The notes beneath the pieces are model-generated. The model was not told where the DNA came from, made no database searches, and worked only from the letters and a program-made list of their open reading frames with translations. DNA of 64,000 nt. Origin: Tunturibacter psychrotolerans (GTDB taxonomy: Bacteria > Acidobacteriota > Terriglobia > Terriglobales > Acidobacteriaceae). Location of the stretch: positions 1,054,001 through 1,118,000 of the forward strand of contig NZ_CP132942.1 in the NCBI RefSeq assembly GCF_040359615.1, given 5' to 3'. The position numbers were made by a program, and so were the translations under genes. Below are positions 55,365 through 64,000 of this stretch, piece by piece (the first letter of the stretch is position 1; the number at the start of each line of letters is the position of its first letter).

Positions 55365-57023
55365 TCACCACAAGTGGAAGTGAGGGCGTGCTGGGGCGGC
55401 TGCATTCTTTGGGTGTGCGACGAGCAGCAAGATCAGCACGACCACACCGAGAACGGCGAGACCGAAGTATATGTCGATGTAGGAGAGCAACCGGCTCTGA
55501 GTGATCACGTTCGACTGAAAGATTTGGATGGCACCGAGCGCCGGGTTGCTGGCTGCCCCGCCATCGCGCTCGATCAGACTCGAGTATTGCGCTAGGGTTG
55601 ACTGCAGCGTTGGGTCGAGACGGTTGGCCACGTCGACAAGACGTGCAGAGTGCAATGTCTGGCGACGGTCAAACATGACTGTTGCAGCGGTGACGCCAAA
55701 TGTGTTTCCCAACTGCCGAATAAAAAAGTAACTTGTGGAGACGTCGTTCAAGTCGAAGGATGCTGCCTGGCTTGTGGCAATGTTGGAAGCACCCGAGACT
55801 AGCGGACCCATCGACAATCCGAGCGCGAAGATTGATAGCACGAGAAGCCAGGTTGGCGTGGTTGGCGTCCAGATGTAGATGAAGTTGGTGCAGGCAGCGG
55901 TCATCATCGACGCGCCGACGGCGACCACTTTGACTCCGCCAAGCCGCGGCAGTCCGTAACGCACTGTCATCAGCAAACCGATTCCCAACCCGATTGTGTA
56001 GGTCGAGATGAAGCCGCCTGTCTGAGCTGCGCTGTAGTCTTGCACGAAACGCAGATATTGAGGCAGAACGTAAAGCCCGGCGCCCAACATCGCGCCGACG
56101 ATAGCCACGATCAATATGTAGGTTCGTAGTGAAGCCTGCCGCCAAATGGTGCGCAGGTGCAAAACAGGTGCGGGATTTTCAGGTCTCCAGTCCCACCAAA
56201 GAAAACCCGCGAAGCAAACGACTGCTATGACCAGGAAACACACGATGAAAGGCGATTGAAACCATAGGTCACGCTCTCCTCTACTGAGCGCAATCTGCAT
56301 GGACCCGAGCGCCGCAATCAGCAGGCCACCGCCCCAAGCGTCGAAGTAAGACTTTTCGCTTCGCAAGGAAAGATGTCCCCAAGGCAAGTATTTCCAGATC
56401 AGAAATGTGCCAATAGCGAGGAAGGGAAAATCCAACAGGAAGGCGTAGTTCCAACGCAACGTATCGGAGATCCAACCCATGGCGACGGGGTAGACCGCTT
56501 CGAAAGCACAAAGCTCTATGTAAAGACAAGATACGGCGAAGATGCCGGCCTTGCCGGGGAACATCAGACGGATAAGGATAACGGTGCGAACCAGAAACGC
56601 CCCACCGCCAAAGCCCATGACGACTCGCGAGATAAGCAAGAGCTTGAGGCTATGCGGGCTCGAAAAACATCCGATAGCCCCAGTAGCATACAACGCAATG
56701 CTGAGGAGCAGGTGGCGGCGTGAGCCGAGAACGCGCGTCATCCAATAACTGATAGCCATGGAACACAAAAAGCCGAGATTGTAGAGAATGACTACCCAAC
56801 TGACTTCGTCCGAAGTGCCTGCGACATTGCCCTGCAAGTCCGGAAGTAGAACATTGATGGAGAGTCGGTTCGAGATTTCGATTGCGGTCACGAGGCCGAC
56901 ACTGAACAGAATGATCAGTCGGTGTCTCTGAGACAGTTGGATGAGTGATTGGCTGAGCCGTTGGCTGAATTCCTCTTCCCATGATTCGAGGCCCCCGAGA
57001 CTGCCGCCAGCAAGATAGCTCAT
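55365..57023 (-). CDS. MFS efflux transporter, EmrB/DHA2 type
   Basis: 552 residues with about fourteen membrane helices. N-terminal polar extension of about 35 residues precedes the first helix. Motif-C-like G-P-L-V-S-G and the motif V-M-G-F-G-G-G-A are present. GGAGGG lies before the ATG. It is the last gene of the tolC-emrA-emrB order, which predicts a tripartite drug exporter. Confidence 0.9.
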   Translation of the reverse strand: MSYLAGGSLGGLESWEEEFSQRLSQSLIQLSQRHRLIILFSVGLVTAIEISNRLSINVLLPDLQGNVAGTSDEVSWVVILYNLGFLCSMAISYWMTRVLGSRRHLLLSIALYATGAIGCFSSPHSLKLLLISRVVMGFGGGAFLVRTVILIRLMFPGKAGIFAVSCLYIELCAFEAVYPVAMGWISDTLRWNYAFLLDFPFLAIGTFLIWKYLPWGHLSLRSEKSYFDAWGGGLLIAALGSMQIALSRGERDLWFQSPFIVCFLVIAVVCFAGFLWWDWRPENPAPVLHLRTIWRQASLRTYILIVAIVGAMLGAGLYVLPQYLRFVQDYSAAQTGGFISTYTIGLGIGLLMTVRYGLPRLGGVKVVAVGASMMTAACTNFIYIWTPTTPTWLLVLSIFALGLSMGPLVSGASNIATSQAASFDLNDVSTSYFFIRQLGNTFGVTAATVMFDRRQTLHSARLVDVANRLDPTLQSTLAQYSSLIERDGGAASNPALGAIQIFQSNVITQSRLLSYIDIYFGLAVLGVVVLILLLVAHPKNAAAPARPHFHLW

Positions 57024-57037
57024 GACCCTCCGCCACT

Positions 57038-58339
57038 TCAGCGAGTGTAGATGGTAGCTTCGACGTTCATTCCCGGTCGCAGGACAAAGCGCGAGTCCTG
57101 GCTTTGGTTCACGAGAATTTTTACTGGAAGGCGTTGCACTACTTTGATGAAGTTGCCGGTGGCATTCTGCGGAGGCAGCAGCGCCTGCCGGGAGCCGGCG
57201 GCACCTGCAATGGAATCTACGATGCCCTCGAAGTCGCGGTTGTAGGTGTCGACGTGAATCTTCGCACGTTGACCGGGATGTACGTGAGCCATCTGTGTTT
57301 CTTTGAAGTTTGCAGTGATGTACACCTTATCGAGCGGCACCAACGTGAAAAGCAGATTTCCTGGCAAAACGTATTGTCCGAGGTGAACGGTCAGCTGGGT
57401 TACCTGGCCCGCGATCGGCGCGATGATGGTGGTGTAACCAAGATTGAGGAGAGCCTGGTCCCACACGGCTTTGGCGCGTTCGACGCCTGCAAGTGCAGAT
57501 TTGTATGTCGATTCGGTGATCGGGATTTGTTGCTCGCGGGCTTTCGATTCCAGCAGGAGAGATTGCGAGCGCGCTACCTTTGCTTTTGACGAGCTCAAGG
57601 TGGCCTTCGCGATCTCTACATTCTGCTCCGCTGCGACGACTTGCTGTTCGGCGGCTGCAAGGTCGCTTTTCGCGACGCGTGCTGCTGCGTCGACGGCATC
57701 GAATTGAAACTTGGAGACGTCGTTGGTTGCGACGAGTGGCTTGTAGCGTTCGAGGTCGGCCTGAGCTCGCTCGTTGGTTGCCTTTTTGGCGGCGACTTCT
57801 GCCTTCGCCTGAAGCAGGTTTGCGGTAGCAGCACGTTCCAGTTGGGTTTGCGCCATCGCATAGTCGGCGGTATCCGATTCGCTCTGTGCCACGGCACCGC
57901 CGGTGCTATGTGTTGTGGTGCCACGCGTCAGGCCGATCTGAAGTTTGGCCGCCATCGCTTCGGCTTCGGCAAGATCGTAGGCGGCTTTTGCCTGATCGGC
58001 CTCCGCTTTGTATTCGCGGGGATCGATCTGTACCAGTACATCTCCTGTTTTGACGTCTACGTTGTCGTTGATCGGCAGCGCGACGACGTAACCAGAGACC
58101 TGGGATGCGACAGCCGTGATGTGGGCGTCGACCTGCGCGTCCTCCGTGGTGACTTGTCCCATCCAGATATACCAGCCGACAAGCAGGATAAGCAGGAGCG
58201 CGATCAGGGCGAGTTTTCCCAGGCGAGGAAGCTCGCGAATCGCTTTGCCGGCCGTCGTCAGAAAGGAAGGCGTCGTTTCTGGCGTCGGTGCCGGTGGAGA
58301 TTCTGGCGGCGGAGCGGATGGTGTAGGTGTCGAGCTCAT
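57038..58339 (-). CDS. HlyD/EmrA-family membrane-fusion protein
   Basis: 433 residues. Pro-rich cytosolic start (about 1-30), one membrane helix at about 40-58, then lipoyl halves (A-S-Q-V-S-G-Y-V and I-A-P-I-A-G-Q-V-T) flanking a long coiled-coil hairpin with many Ala, Lys and Glu (about 110-260). It starts between tolC and the MFS gene in the same operon, 14 bases from the latter. Confidence 0.92.
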   Translation of the reverse strand: MSSTPTPSAPPPESPPAPTPETTPSFLTTAGKAIRELPRLGKLALIALLLILLVGWYIWMGQVTTEDAQVDAHITAVASQVSGYVVALPINDNVDVKTGDVLVQIDPREYKAEADQAKAAYDLAEAEAMAAKLQIGLTRGTTTHSTGGAVAQSESDTADYAMAQTQLERAATANLLQAKAEVAAKKATNERAQADLERYKPLVATNDVSKFQFDAVDAAARVAKSDLAAAEQQVVAAEQNVEIAKATLSSSKAKVARSQSLLLESKAREQQIPITESTYKSALAGVERAKAVWDQALLNLGYTTIIAPIAGQVTQLTVHLGQYVLPGNLLFTLVPLDKVYITANFKETQMAHVHPGQRAKIHVDTYNRDFEGIVDSIAGAAGSRQALLPPQNATGNFIKVVQRLPVKILVNQSQDSRFVLRPGMNVEATIYTR

Positions 58340-58366
58340 CGATGCGATTCTCTTTCGGAAGCCTCG

Positions 58367-59728
58367 TTACTTGGCATATGTATTCTGTACCTCGCCCATT
58401 GCCTGGGCCAGATTGACTCTGGACTGGTTGAAACGATAGAGCGCGTCGATTTGGTTTGAGTTTGCGCGTGCTAGTGCGTCCTGCGCGGTGACAACTTCGA
58501 TATTGGTGGTAACTCCGGCAGAGAAGCGTCGTTGGGCCTGCGCGACTTCGTCGTTCGCTAGTTGAAGTCCCAGGTTCGCGACGTCGACGTTTTTGCGCGC
58601 GGCGTCGAGTTCGACGATCGCCGACTTCACTTCGCGAACGATGCGCGCTTCGAGTAGTTGGCGGTTCTGCGCGATACGCTTTTGCTCCAGGTCTGCGCGG
58701 GCAACTTCGGCATGGATGCGGCCGCCGGTGAAGAGTGGCATGTTGAAGGCGATCTGATATCTGTACGCGGGAATGCCGTTGTCGAAGCGCGAACCCTGGT
58801 AAACCCAAATTCCAGTGAAATCGATCTGTGGGGCGCGCTCATCCAACGCAGATTTCCGTTCCAGATTGGTGATGCGCTCTTGCGACGCTTGCACTTGCAT
58901 CTCGGGACGACTCACGAATGCTGTGTTGATGGCTGCTGTTTCTTCAAACTGGGGCAGATCGAAGAACTGCAGTTTATCTGTGACTACCGGTTCCTGATCG
59001 CGCGGAAGATCGAGCAGTTCGGCCAAAACGTAGTTCGTGGTGTGAGTCGCAGTCTCCGCGTCGATTAGGTTCTGCCGTTCGTTCTGCAACTCGACCTGAG
59101 CGCGAGTAGTGTCGATGTTCAGGCCGATTCCCGTCTTCTGCAAACTTGACGCTTGCTCGTAAAGACGCTCGGCGAGAGCGACGCGGACCTTTGCGGCGTC
59201 ATAAGTCGCAAAGGCACGGAGTACCAGGATGTATTGAGTTACGACTGAGGCGGTAACGTCTTCTCGAGTTATGTTCTCTTGCGCGTGTGCTTCGCGAACG
59301 CCTTCGCTGGAGATCTGGTAATTGCGAAATAAGGGAAGATTAAAAAGCGACTGCGAAAAGGCGGGGCCGGCCTGGATAAATTGAAAGGGGCCGCCCGTGC
59401 TGCGCGTGGCCGTACGCACGACCGAGGCCAAGTTGTACTGCCTGACCACTCCGAGGCCTGTGAGATTGGCCTGCGGCAGTAACGGTGAGCGCGAGATCTG
59501 GCGTTCGCGGTCGCTTTCCAGAGAGAGCAGCCGCAAGGCCACAACCTGCGGGTTCTGCTTCAACGCCAGCTTCACGGCGTCCTTCAGTGTGAGAGAAATG
59601 GGTTGAGGGGGCGAAACGGGAGCGGATTGGCCGAGTCCGTCTTTACATAAAACAGCAGCGAACAACAGAAGGCAGAGGACGACCGCCACAGTGCGCGATG
59701 GACCGGCGATGTTCGCCCGAGTGCTCAT
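58367..59728 (-). CDS. TolC-family outer-membrane efflux protein
   Basis: 453 residues with a signal peptide and OEP repeats (A-L-K-Q-N-P-Q-V near 55, L-A-R-A-N-S-N-Q-I-D-A-L-Y near the end). GGAGGAG lies before the ATG. It is the first clearly coding gene of the operon and would be the outer-membrane duct for the EmrAB-like pair. Confidence 0.92.
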   Translation of the reverse strand: MSTRANIAGPSRTVAVVLCLLLFAAVLCKDGLGQSAPVSPPQPISLTLKDAVKLALKQNPQVVALRLLSLESDRERQISRSPLLPQANLTGLGVVRQYNLASVVRTATRSTGGPFQFIQAGPAFSQSLFNLPLFRNYQISSEGVREAHAQENITREDVTASVVTQYILVLRAFATYDAAKVRVALAERLYEQASSLQKTGIGLNIDTTRAQVELQNERQNLIDAETATHTTNYVLAELLDLPRDQEPVVTDKLQFFDLPQFEETAAINTAFVSRPEMQVQASQERITNLERKSALDERAPQIDFTGIWVYQGSRFDNGIPAYRYQIAFNMPLFTGGRIHAEVARADLEQKRIAQNRQLLEARIVREVKSAIVELDAARKNVDVANLGLQLANDEVAQAQRRFSAGVTTNIEVVTAQDALARANSNQIDALYRFNQSRVNLAQAMGEVQNTYAK

Positions 59729-59958
59729 AACTCCTCCGTGACGCGCACATGTCTCTGCTGTCTGGTAGCGTAGAAGCCTGTTGCATCTTTCGACAACTGG
59801 AAGCGGCCTTCGACTTGCGACCTGAAGAGGTCAGCCCGGATCGCCCGAAGCGCGAAGAAACCCGCGATCACCTCTCTCCGAGCTTTTTCAATGCATGGCC
59901 TGCATTCCACTGAAGGGCCTTCCCTGCAACCTGTCCAGGTAGGAGTGATGCAGTTCAC
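59725..59958 (-). CDS. Possible leader ORF of the tolC operon
   Basis: 77 codons from GTG 59958, rich in Arg and Cys near the start, unrecognisable. Its TGA overlaps the tolC ATG (ATGA), which is the main support. It may instead be part of an untranslated leader. Confidence 0.25.
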   Translation of the reverse strand: MNCITPTWTGCREGPSVECRPCIEKARREVIAGFFALRAIRADLFRSQVEGRFQLSKDATGFYATRQQRHVRVTEEL

Positions 59959-60158
59959 GTGAAAATGTTCAGCAGGGAAAACATATCATAGGAGCAATAA
60001 GGTCAGTAGGCACTGTTCAGCCAGCGGTGCGCGGCTCCGCACAACGGCGAAATATGCGCAGACGCGCTCTTCCTTGCCGACATATTCAGATCGGAAAGGA
60101 GGTGTCGGGTATCTTCCCTGCGGATTCTGTTGGCGGTCTACAGTGTCTACGCACAGTC
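59959..60158. other. Short intergenic region
   Basis: 200 bases. A TATGAT box on the minus strand near 59982 could belong to the tolC operon promoter. Nothing else is seen. Confidence 0.3.
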
Positions 60159-61224
60159 TCAAAAGCCATCAACGTCGATGACAGCTTTGGCGAAGGCTTG
60201 CGGAGCTTCTTGCGGCAGGTTGTGGCCGACGCCGCCAGTGATGAGACGGTGTTCATAGTTGCCCGAGAACTTGTTGCGATGTGCTGCGCTGTAGAGATGG
60301 ATTGCACCGTTGGAGTCGCCTTCCATGGTGATGGCGGGCACACTGACGGGCGAAGCAACGGCCAATCGCTTTTCCAGGTCGTCGTATTTCCGCTCGCGTC
60401 GGCCAGTCCGATGCGCCAGCGGTAGTTTTGGATCGTGATAGCGACGTGGTCAGGGTTGTTGAGTGCCGCCGCGGATCGCTCGAACGTTGCATCGTCGAAG
60501 TCCCACTTTGGCGAAGCGGTCTGCCAGATGAACTTCGCGAAATCGTGCAGGTATTTCTCGTATCCGGCCTGCCCGATGTCAGTGGCGAAATAGTACTGGT
60601 ACCAAAACGCGAGCGTAAATTTCGGCGCCAACGGCATCTTGCTGGCTGCTGGGTTGCCGATCAGATACCGCTGACGGAGATGATCGCTTTGCAGCGTTCG
60701 GGCCAGAGGACCGCCATGATGTCTGCAGTGCGCGCTCCCCAATCGAAGCCGGCGACGGTTGCCTTCTGGACCTTGAGCGCGTCCATTAAAGCGATGATGT
60801 CGAGAGCGACTGCGGATTGCTGACCGTTGCGCATGGGATCGGCGGAAAGAAACTTCGTCGTGCCATAGCCGCGCAGATACGGGACGATTACGTGATAGCC
60901 AGCCGATGCCAGCAAAGGGGCGACATCAACGAAGTTGTGAATGTCGTAGGGCCAGCCGTGGAGAAGAATTACCGCAGGGCCGTCGGGGGCCCCAGCTTCA
61001 GCTTATCCAACATTCAAGACGCCGGCATCGATCTGCTTGAGTGAGGCGAACGACGTGTTCGTTCCGGGCTTAATGGCGAGCACAATTGCCGAGTTCGCTT
61101 TGCTGGATTGGGCGGCTGCGAAACCGAGGATGCCGAACTGCGCGGCGGCTATGGTCATGGCCACAGCTCCAAAAAAGCGGCGGCGCTCATGATCGATTTT
61201 TTCTGGTGTCTTGATCGCACCCAT
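60159..61224 (-). pseudogene. Decayed Tat-exported alpha/beta hydrolase (epoxide-hydrolase-like)
   Basis: The remains read in order on the minus strand. ATG 61224 opens a Tat signal (R-R-R-F-F-G). An in-frame TAA at 61003-61005 (likely Tyr codon originally, V-G-Y-A-E-A-G-A-P) breaks it, after which the same frame goes on with H-G-W-P-Y-D and G-F-D-W-G-A (catalytic Asp) until a one-base deletion at about 60661. A second deletion near 60375 is needed to reach the end H-N-L-P-Q-E-A-P (catalytic His region). All three catalytic parts are recognisable, but at least one nonsense and two frameshift changes make it non-functional. Sequencing error is an alternative for the frameshifts but less so for all three. 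Confidence 0.8.
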
Positions 61225-61382
61225 GGGTTCGTCTGCTTGGTTTGATGTCAAGGCAATACTCCGAGCGATGACCGTCTTCTGAACCGTGCGGTGGCAGAGA
61301 TAAGAATGATGGGTAGATCGAGGCAGGTGAGATTCAGCAGGCGAGAAGTTTCGCGGGCATCCATCTTCGCTATTAAAGGGAA

Positions 61383-61459
61383 TGGTAGGCACGAGCGGAT
61401 TCGAACCGCTGACCTCTACCGTGTCAAGGTAGCGCTCTAACCAACTGAGCTACGCGCCT
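61383..61459 (-). tRNA. tRNA-Val(GAC)
   Basis: 77 nt. Acceptor AGGCGCG pairs with CGTGCCT (one G-U), D arm GCTC/GAGC, anticodon stem CTACC/GGTAG with loop TTGACAC (anticodon GAC), T loop TTCGAAT, encoded CCA. Confidence 0.95.
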
Positions 61460-61538
61460 GTGCGTTCTTTCAGTCTAAACGGAGATTGATGCTGGGGCAA
61501 CCTTCGCGGGTTGGGTTAGGATGGATTGATCCTGCGAC

Positions 61539-62111
61539 GTGCCCTTCCTAAGCCAATTTCGCGCCGCACCGAACCTGCTTACGCTGATGCGGCTCTTTAT
61601 TATCCCCTTCCTTTTGATCGAGATTCTGGATGGGCATTATGGCATCGCGTTCGCGTTGTTTATGCTTGCCGGAATCAGTGATGCGCTGGATGGATTGTTG
61701 GCGCGATGGTTGAGTCAGAAGACGACTCTGGGGCAATATCTCGACCCTATTGCGGACAAACTCTTGTTGAGTTCGTTATTTGTCGTGTTGACGCATGTAG
61801 GGTTGATTCCGCTGTACGTGACGGTTCTGGTCTTCAGCAGAGATGTGGGGATTCTCCTGATTTCGACACTTCTGTTTGTGACCGGGACTCTGCGCGACTT
61901 CAGGCCGAGTGTATTCGGGAAGCTGAACACATTTGTACAGATCGTCGCTCTGATTGCGGTACTTTGTCAGAAGCTGTTTTTGTCGACGGAGCTGGCGACG
62001 TTTCGAGATATTCTAGTGCGCTCGATTGCCGTATTGGCACCGCTTTCCGCGGCGCAGTATGCTTGGATTGTGCTTCGCAGGATGAGTTCACCGCCGGAAC
62101 AGACGGTCTAG
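61539..62111 (+). CDS. pgsA: CDP-alcohol phosphatidyltransferase (PgsA-like)
   Basis: 190 residues from GTG 61539. The catalytic motif D-A-L-D-G-L-L-A-R-(x8)-G-Q-Y-L-D-P-I-A-D is intact at about 47-72, in the membrane interface. Four to five further membrane helices follow. Most likely makes phosphatidylglycerol phosphate, but cardiolipin-type family members are alike. It overlaps the end of the next, opposing gene by four bases. Confidence 0.85.
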   Translation: MPFLSQFRAAPNLLTLMRLFIIPFLLIEILDGHYGIAFALFMLAGISDALDGLLARWLSQKTTLGQYLDPIADKLLLSSLFVVLTHVGLIPLYVTVLVFSRDVGILLISTLLFVTGTLRDFRPSVFGKLNTFVQIVALIAVLCQKLFLSTELATFRDILVRSIAVLAPLSAAQYAWIVLRRMSSPPEQTV

Positions 62112-62272
62112 TCGTCGGACGGGGTCTCGGCGAGGGCGTTTTCTTCTTCGATGGCGATGTCGCTATATTCGGCTGAGTCGAAGACTTCTCCGCACTTCTG
62201 GCACTCAACGAATTCGGCGTCATCCTCTCGGGCAACGATTTTGACAATGGGATGTTTGCAGATGGCGGTCAT
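62108..62272 (-). CDS. Small acidic zinc-ribbon-like protein
   Basis: 54 residues from ATG 62272. C5 plus H7 and a later C-Q-K-C-G form a possible zinc site; the C-terminal half is strongly acidic (D-I-A-I-E-E-E-N). No named family, though short ribbons like this are common in Acidobacteria. It converges with pgsA with a four-base stop overlap. Confidence 0.6.
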   Translation of the reverse strand: MTAICKHPIVKIVAREDDAEFVECQKCGEVFDSAEYSDIAIEEENALAETPSDD

Positions 62273-62488
62273 TTGGGGAGTAAAAACGTGAATGGTATGG
62301 ATTTTGCCCGTCTGCAGACCCCTTGTCAACCTGGATTTCCGGATTTTCTATCTGCTAAAAGCAGGTTGCAGGACTGGTGCCGGAGGGGTCCGATCCTCTG
62401 TTGCGCACCGGGAATTTTGGACGTACACTATCTAGGACTGGAATTGTCTGATTTTCGACTTCTCCGGTAGCGGGAGCACAAATCTGAC

Positions 62489-62956
62489 ATGCTGCGTCTG
62501 ACCAAAAAAGCCGACTATGGGCTGATGGCTCTGAAGTATCTAGCAGAGCAGCAGAACGGTAGTGCCCACAGCGCAAAGGATATCGCAGAGGCGTACCATA
62601 TCCCGCCACAGTTGTTGGCGAAGATTCTACAGACTTTAGCGAAGGCGGGGCTGCTGGTTTCGCATGCCGGGACCAATGGCGGCTACGCACTGTCCAAGAG
62701 CGCGTCGGAGATTACGGCGTTCGAGGTGATCCGGGCGATCGACGGACCGCTTTTTATTACAAGTTGCATTACGATTCACGGAACTTGCGACCTGGCGGGC
62801 CATTGCACCATCAAAGAACCACTGCGTAAGGTGAATGACAGCATCAAGGATTTGTTGAGCGGACTAAGTATCGCGGATTTGATCGAAACCGGGGATACGG
62901 AGCAGGGTGCATCGGGAGCCCCGGTGGGTGGCGGTCTGGTGAGCATCGCGCTTTAG
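62489..62956 (+). CDS. Rrf2/IscR-family Fe-S-sensing regulator
   Basis: 155 residues. Winged-helix N-terminus (L-T-K-K-A-D-Y-G-L-M-A-L, L-A-K-I-L-Q-T-L, N-G-G-Y-A-L) followed by the three Cys of an Fe-S site, C-I-T-I-H-G-T-C-D-L-A-G-H-C (C-x6-C-x5-C). It is 46 bases before a cysteine desulfurase gene, so it probably controls an isc/suf operon in response to cluster status. Confidence 0.92.
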   Translation: MLRLTKKADYGLMALKYLAEQQNGSAHSAKDIAEAYHIPPQLLAKILQTLAKAGLLVSHAGTNGGYALSKSASEITAFEVIRAIDGPLFITSCITIHGTCDLAGHCTIKEPLRKVNDSIKDLLSGLSIADLIETGDTEQGASGAPVGGGLVSIAL

Positions 62957-63002
62957 TCAGGCAAGATCAGTGAAGAATCAGAAGTGACGTTCGGGAGAGA
63001 CG

Positions 63003-64000
63003 ATGAGCAACGAGATAAGTAATAACGGCGTGGTGGTTAGCGAATCATCAGCACCATTACCGGCTGGCGTTACGCTGCCGATCTATATGGACAATCACGC
63101 GACGACACCGATCGACCCGCGAGTTCTGGATGCGATGCTGCCCTACTTCGGCAAGGTGTTTGGCAATGCTGCGAGCCGCAACCACGTATTTGGCTGGGAG
63201 GCGGAACAGGCAGTTGAGAAGGCGCGCGAACAGATTGCCAAGCTGATTGGTGCGACCGCGAAGGAGATTATCTTTACCAGTGGAGCGACCGAGTCGAATA
63301 ATCTCGCGATCAAGGGAATTGCCGAGATGTATCGCGAACGCGGCAACCACATCATCACGCAGGTGACTGAGCATAAAGCCGTTCTGGATACTTGCAAGAA
63401 GCTTGAGAAACAGGGCTATCGCGTCACCTATCTGCCGGTGCAGGCAGACGGACTGATCGACCTTGAGGATCTGAAGCGCGCAATCGATGACAAGACGATC
63501 CTGGTTTCGATCATGTATGCGAACAATGAGATCGGCGTGATTCAGCCCGTTGCCGCGATCGGCAAGCTCTGCCATGAAAAAGGCGTGATCTTCCATACCG
63601 ATGCTGTTCAGGCGGTGGGTAAAATTCCGGTCGATGTGCAGAAGGACAATATCGATGTGCTCTCGCTTTCGGGACACAAGATCTATGGACCGAAGGGCGT
63701 AGGCGCGTTGTATGTTCGTCGGCGTAACCCGCGGGTCCAGATTTCGGAGCAGATCAATGGCGGAGGACACGAGCGCGGAATGCGGTCGGGGACACTGAAC
63801 GTTCCTGGGATTGTCGGGCTGGGGATGGCTTGCGAGATCTCAGGTCAGGAGATGGAGGCTGAAGGGAAGCGCGAGAAGGAGTTGCGCGACTACATGAGGG
63901 CCAAGTTCGAGAAGGCGTTGGATTATGTGCATGTGAACGGCAATATGGACCATCATCTGCCGGGTAACCTGAATATGAGCTTTGTCTACGTCGAGGGCGA
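63003..64000 (+). CDS. iscS: Cysteine desulfurase, IscS/NifS type (partial)
   Basis: 332 codons are visible from ATG 63003 (GGGAGAG site), and the gene runs off the right edge. A 25-residue N-terminal extension precedes [13 protein letters not shown] Lys is in [10 protein letters not shown], with preceding H-T-D-A-V-Q. The N-terminal half of the catalytic Cys loop is not in the window. It supplies sulfur for Fe-S clusters under the preceding Rrf2 regulator. Confidence 0.94.
   Translation, partial: MSNEISNNGVVVSESSAPLPAGVTLPIYMDNHATTPIDPRVLDAMLPYFGKVFGNAASRNHVFGWEAEQAVEKAREQIAKLIGATAKEIIFTSGATESNNLAIKGIAEMYRERGNHIITQVTEHKAVLDTCKKLEKQGYRVTYLPVQADGLIDLEDLKRAIDDKTILVSIMYANNEIGVIQPVAAIGKLCHEKGVIFHTDAVQAVGKIPVDVQKDNIDVLSLSGHKIYGPKGVGALYVRRRNPRVQISEQINGGGHERGMRSGTLNVPGIVGLGMACEISGQEMEAEGKREKELRDYMRAKFEKALDYVHVNGNMDHHLPGNLNMSFVYVEG

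Overview
The window looks like chromosome of an Acidobacteriota member of the Terriglobus/Edaphobacter/Granulicella type. This is an inference from gene content: two VWA-domain secreted proteins of the acidobacterial type, IPT/TIG lipoprotein, Tat/Sec-exported hydrolases, many RND/MFS efflux genes, GC-rich third positions, and spaced single genes and short operons. No phage, IS element or CRISPR array was seen.

Layout. 1-1.4 kb: end of a basic protein, a DUF1772-like membrane protein, a YggX-family protein and tRNA-Pro(GGG). 1.4-7.9 kb: a very large IPT/TIG and beta-propeller lipoprotein, an SDR and a catalase-like peroxidase. 7.9-9.8 kb: the conserved yceD-rpmF-plsX block, followed by a composite intergenic element. 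10.2-20.8 kb: a secreted protein, TauE/DUF1634 pair, ThiE/TenI, SthA plus a degenerate ROK protein, MutM, a membrane-fused spermidine synthase and a VWA protein. 21-26.9 kb: purA, a monooxygenase-fold protein, an NTF2-like protein, a HIT hydrolase and rpsA. 26.9-29.7 kb: a 7-TM protein preceded by three tandem near-identical secreted 59-residue mini-proteins that are too short for ordinary ORF callers, then infC with a probable AUU start. 29.9-33 kb: a receiver protein with a histone-H1-like tail facing a stand-alone H-box protein, tRNA-Leu(CAG), trpC-trpF and a small secreted His-rich peptide. 33-42.9 kb: prolyl oligopeptidase, second VWA protein, MASE1-PAS-GGDEF cyclase, second copy of the composite intergenic element, LysM and DUF937 proteins, a MetE-like protein, RidA, MsrB and L28. 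43.3-52.5 kb: a four-gene mdtABC/NodT-type RND efflux operon. 52.7-55.3 kb: a GH2 hydrolase. 55.4-59.7 kb: a divergent tolC-emrA-emrB efflux operon. 60.2-61.2 kb: a decayed Tat alpha/beta hydrolase. 61.4-64 kb: tRNA-Val(GAC), a PgsA-like enzyme, a zinc-ribbon protein, and the start of an Fe-S cluster operon (Rrf2 regulator, then cysteine desulfurase running off the edge).

The most novel material is (i) the three tandem mini-proteins next to a 7-TM protein, (ii) a composite intergenic element present twice (about 9.8-10.1 kb and 38.6-39.0 kb) with a 66-base conserved block, a -10-like box at fixed distance, a non-conserved hairpin, 29-base-period tandem repeats and a C-tract, and (iii) the receiver/H1-tail protein convergent with a stand-alone H-box protein.
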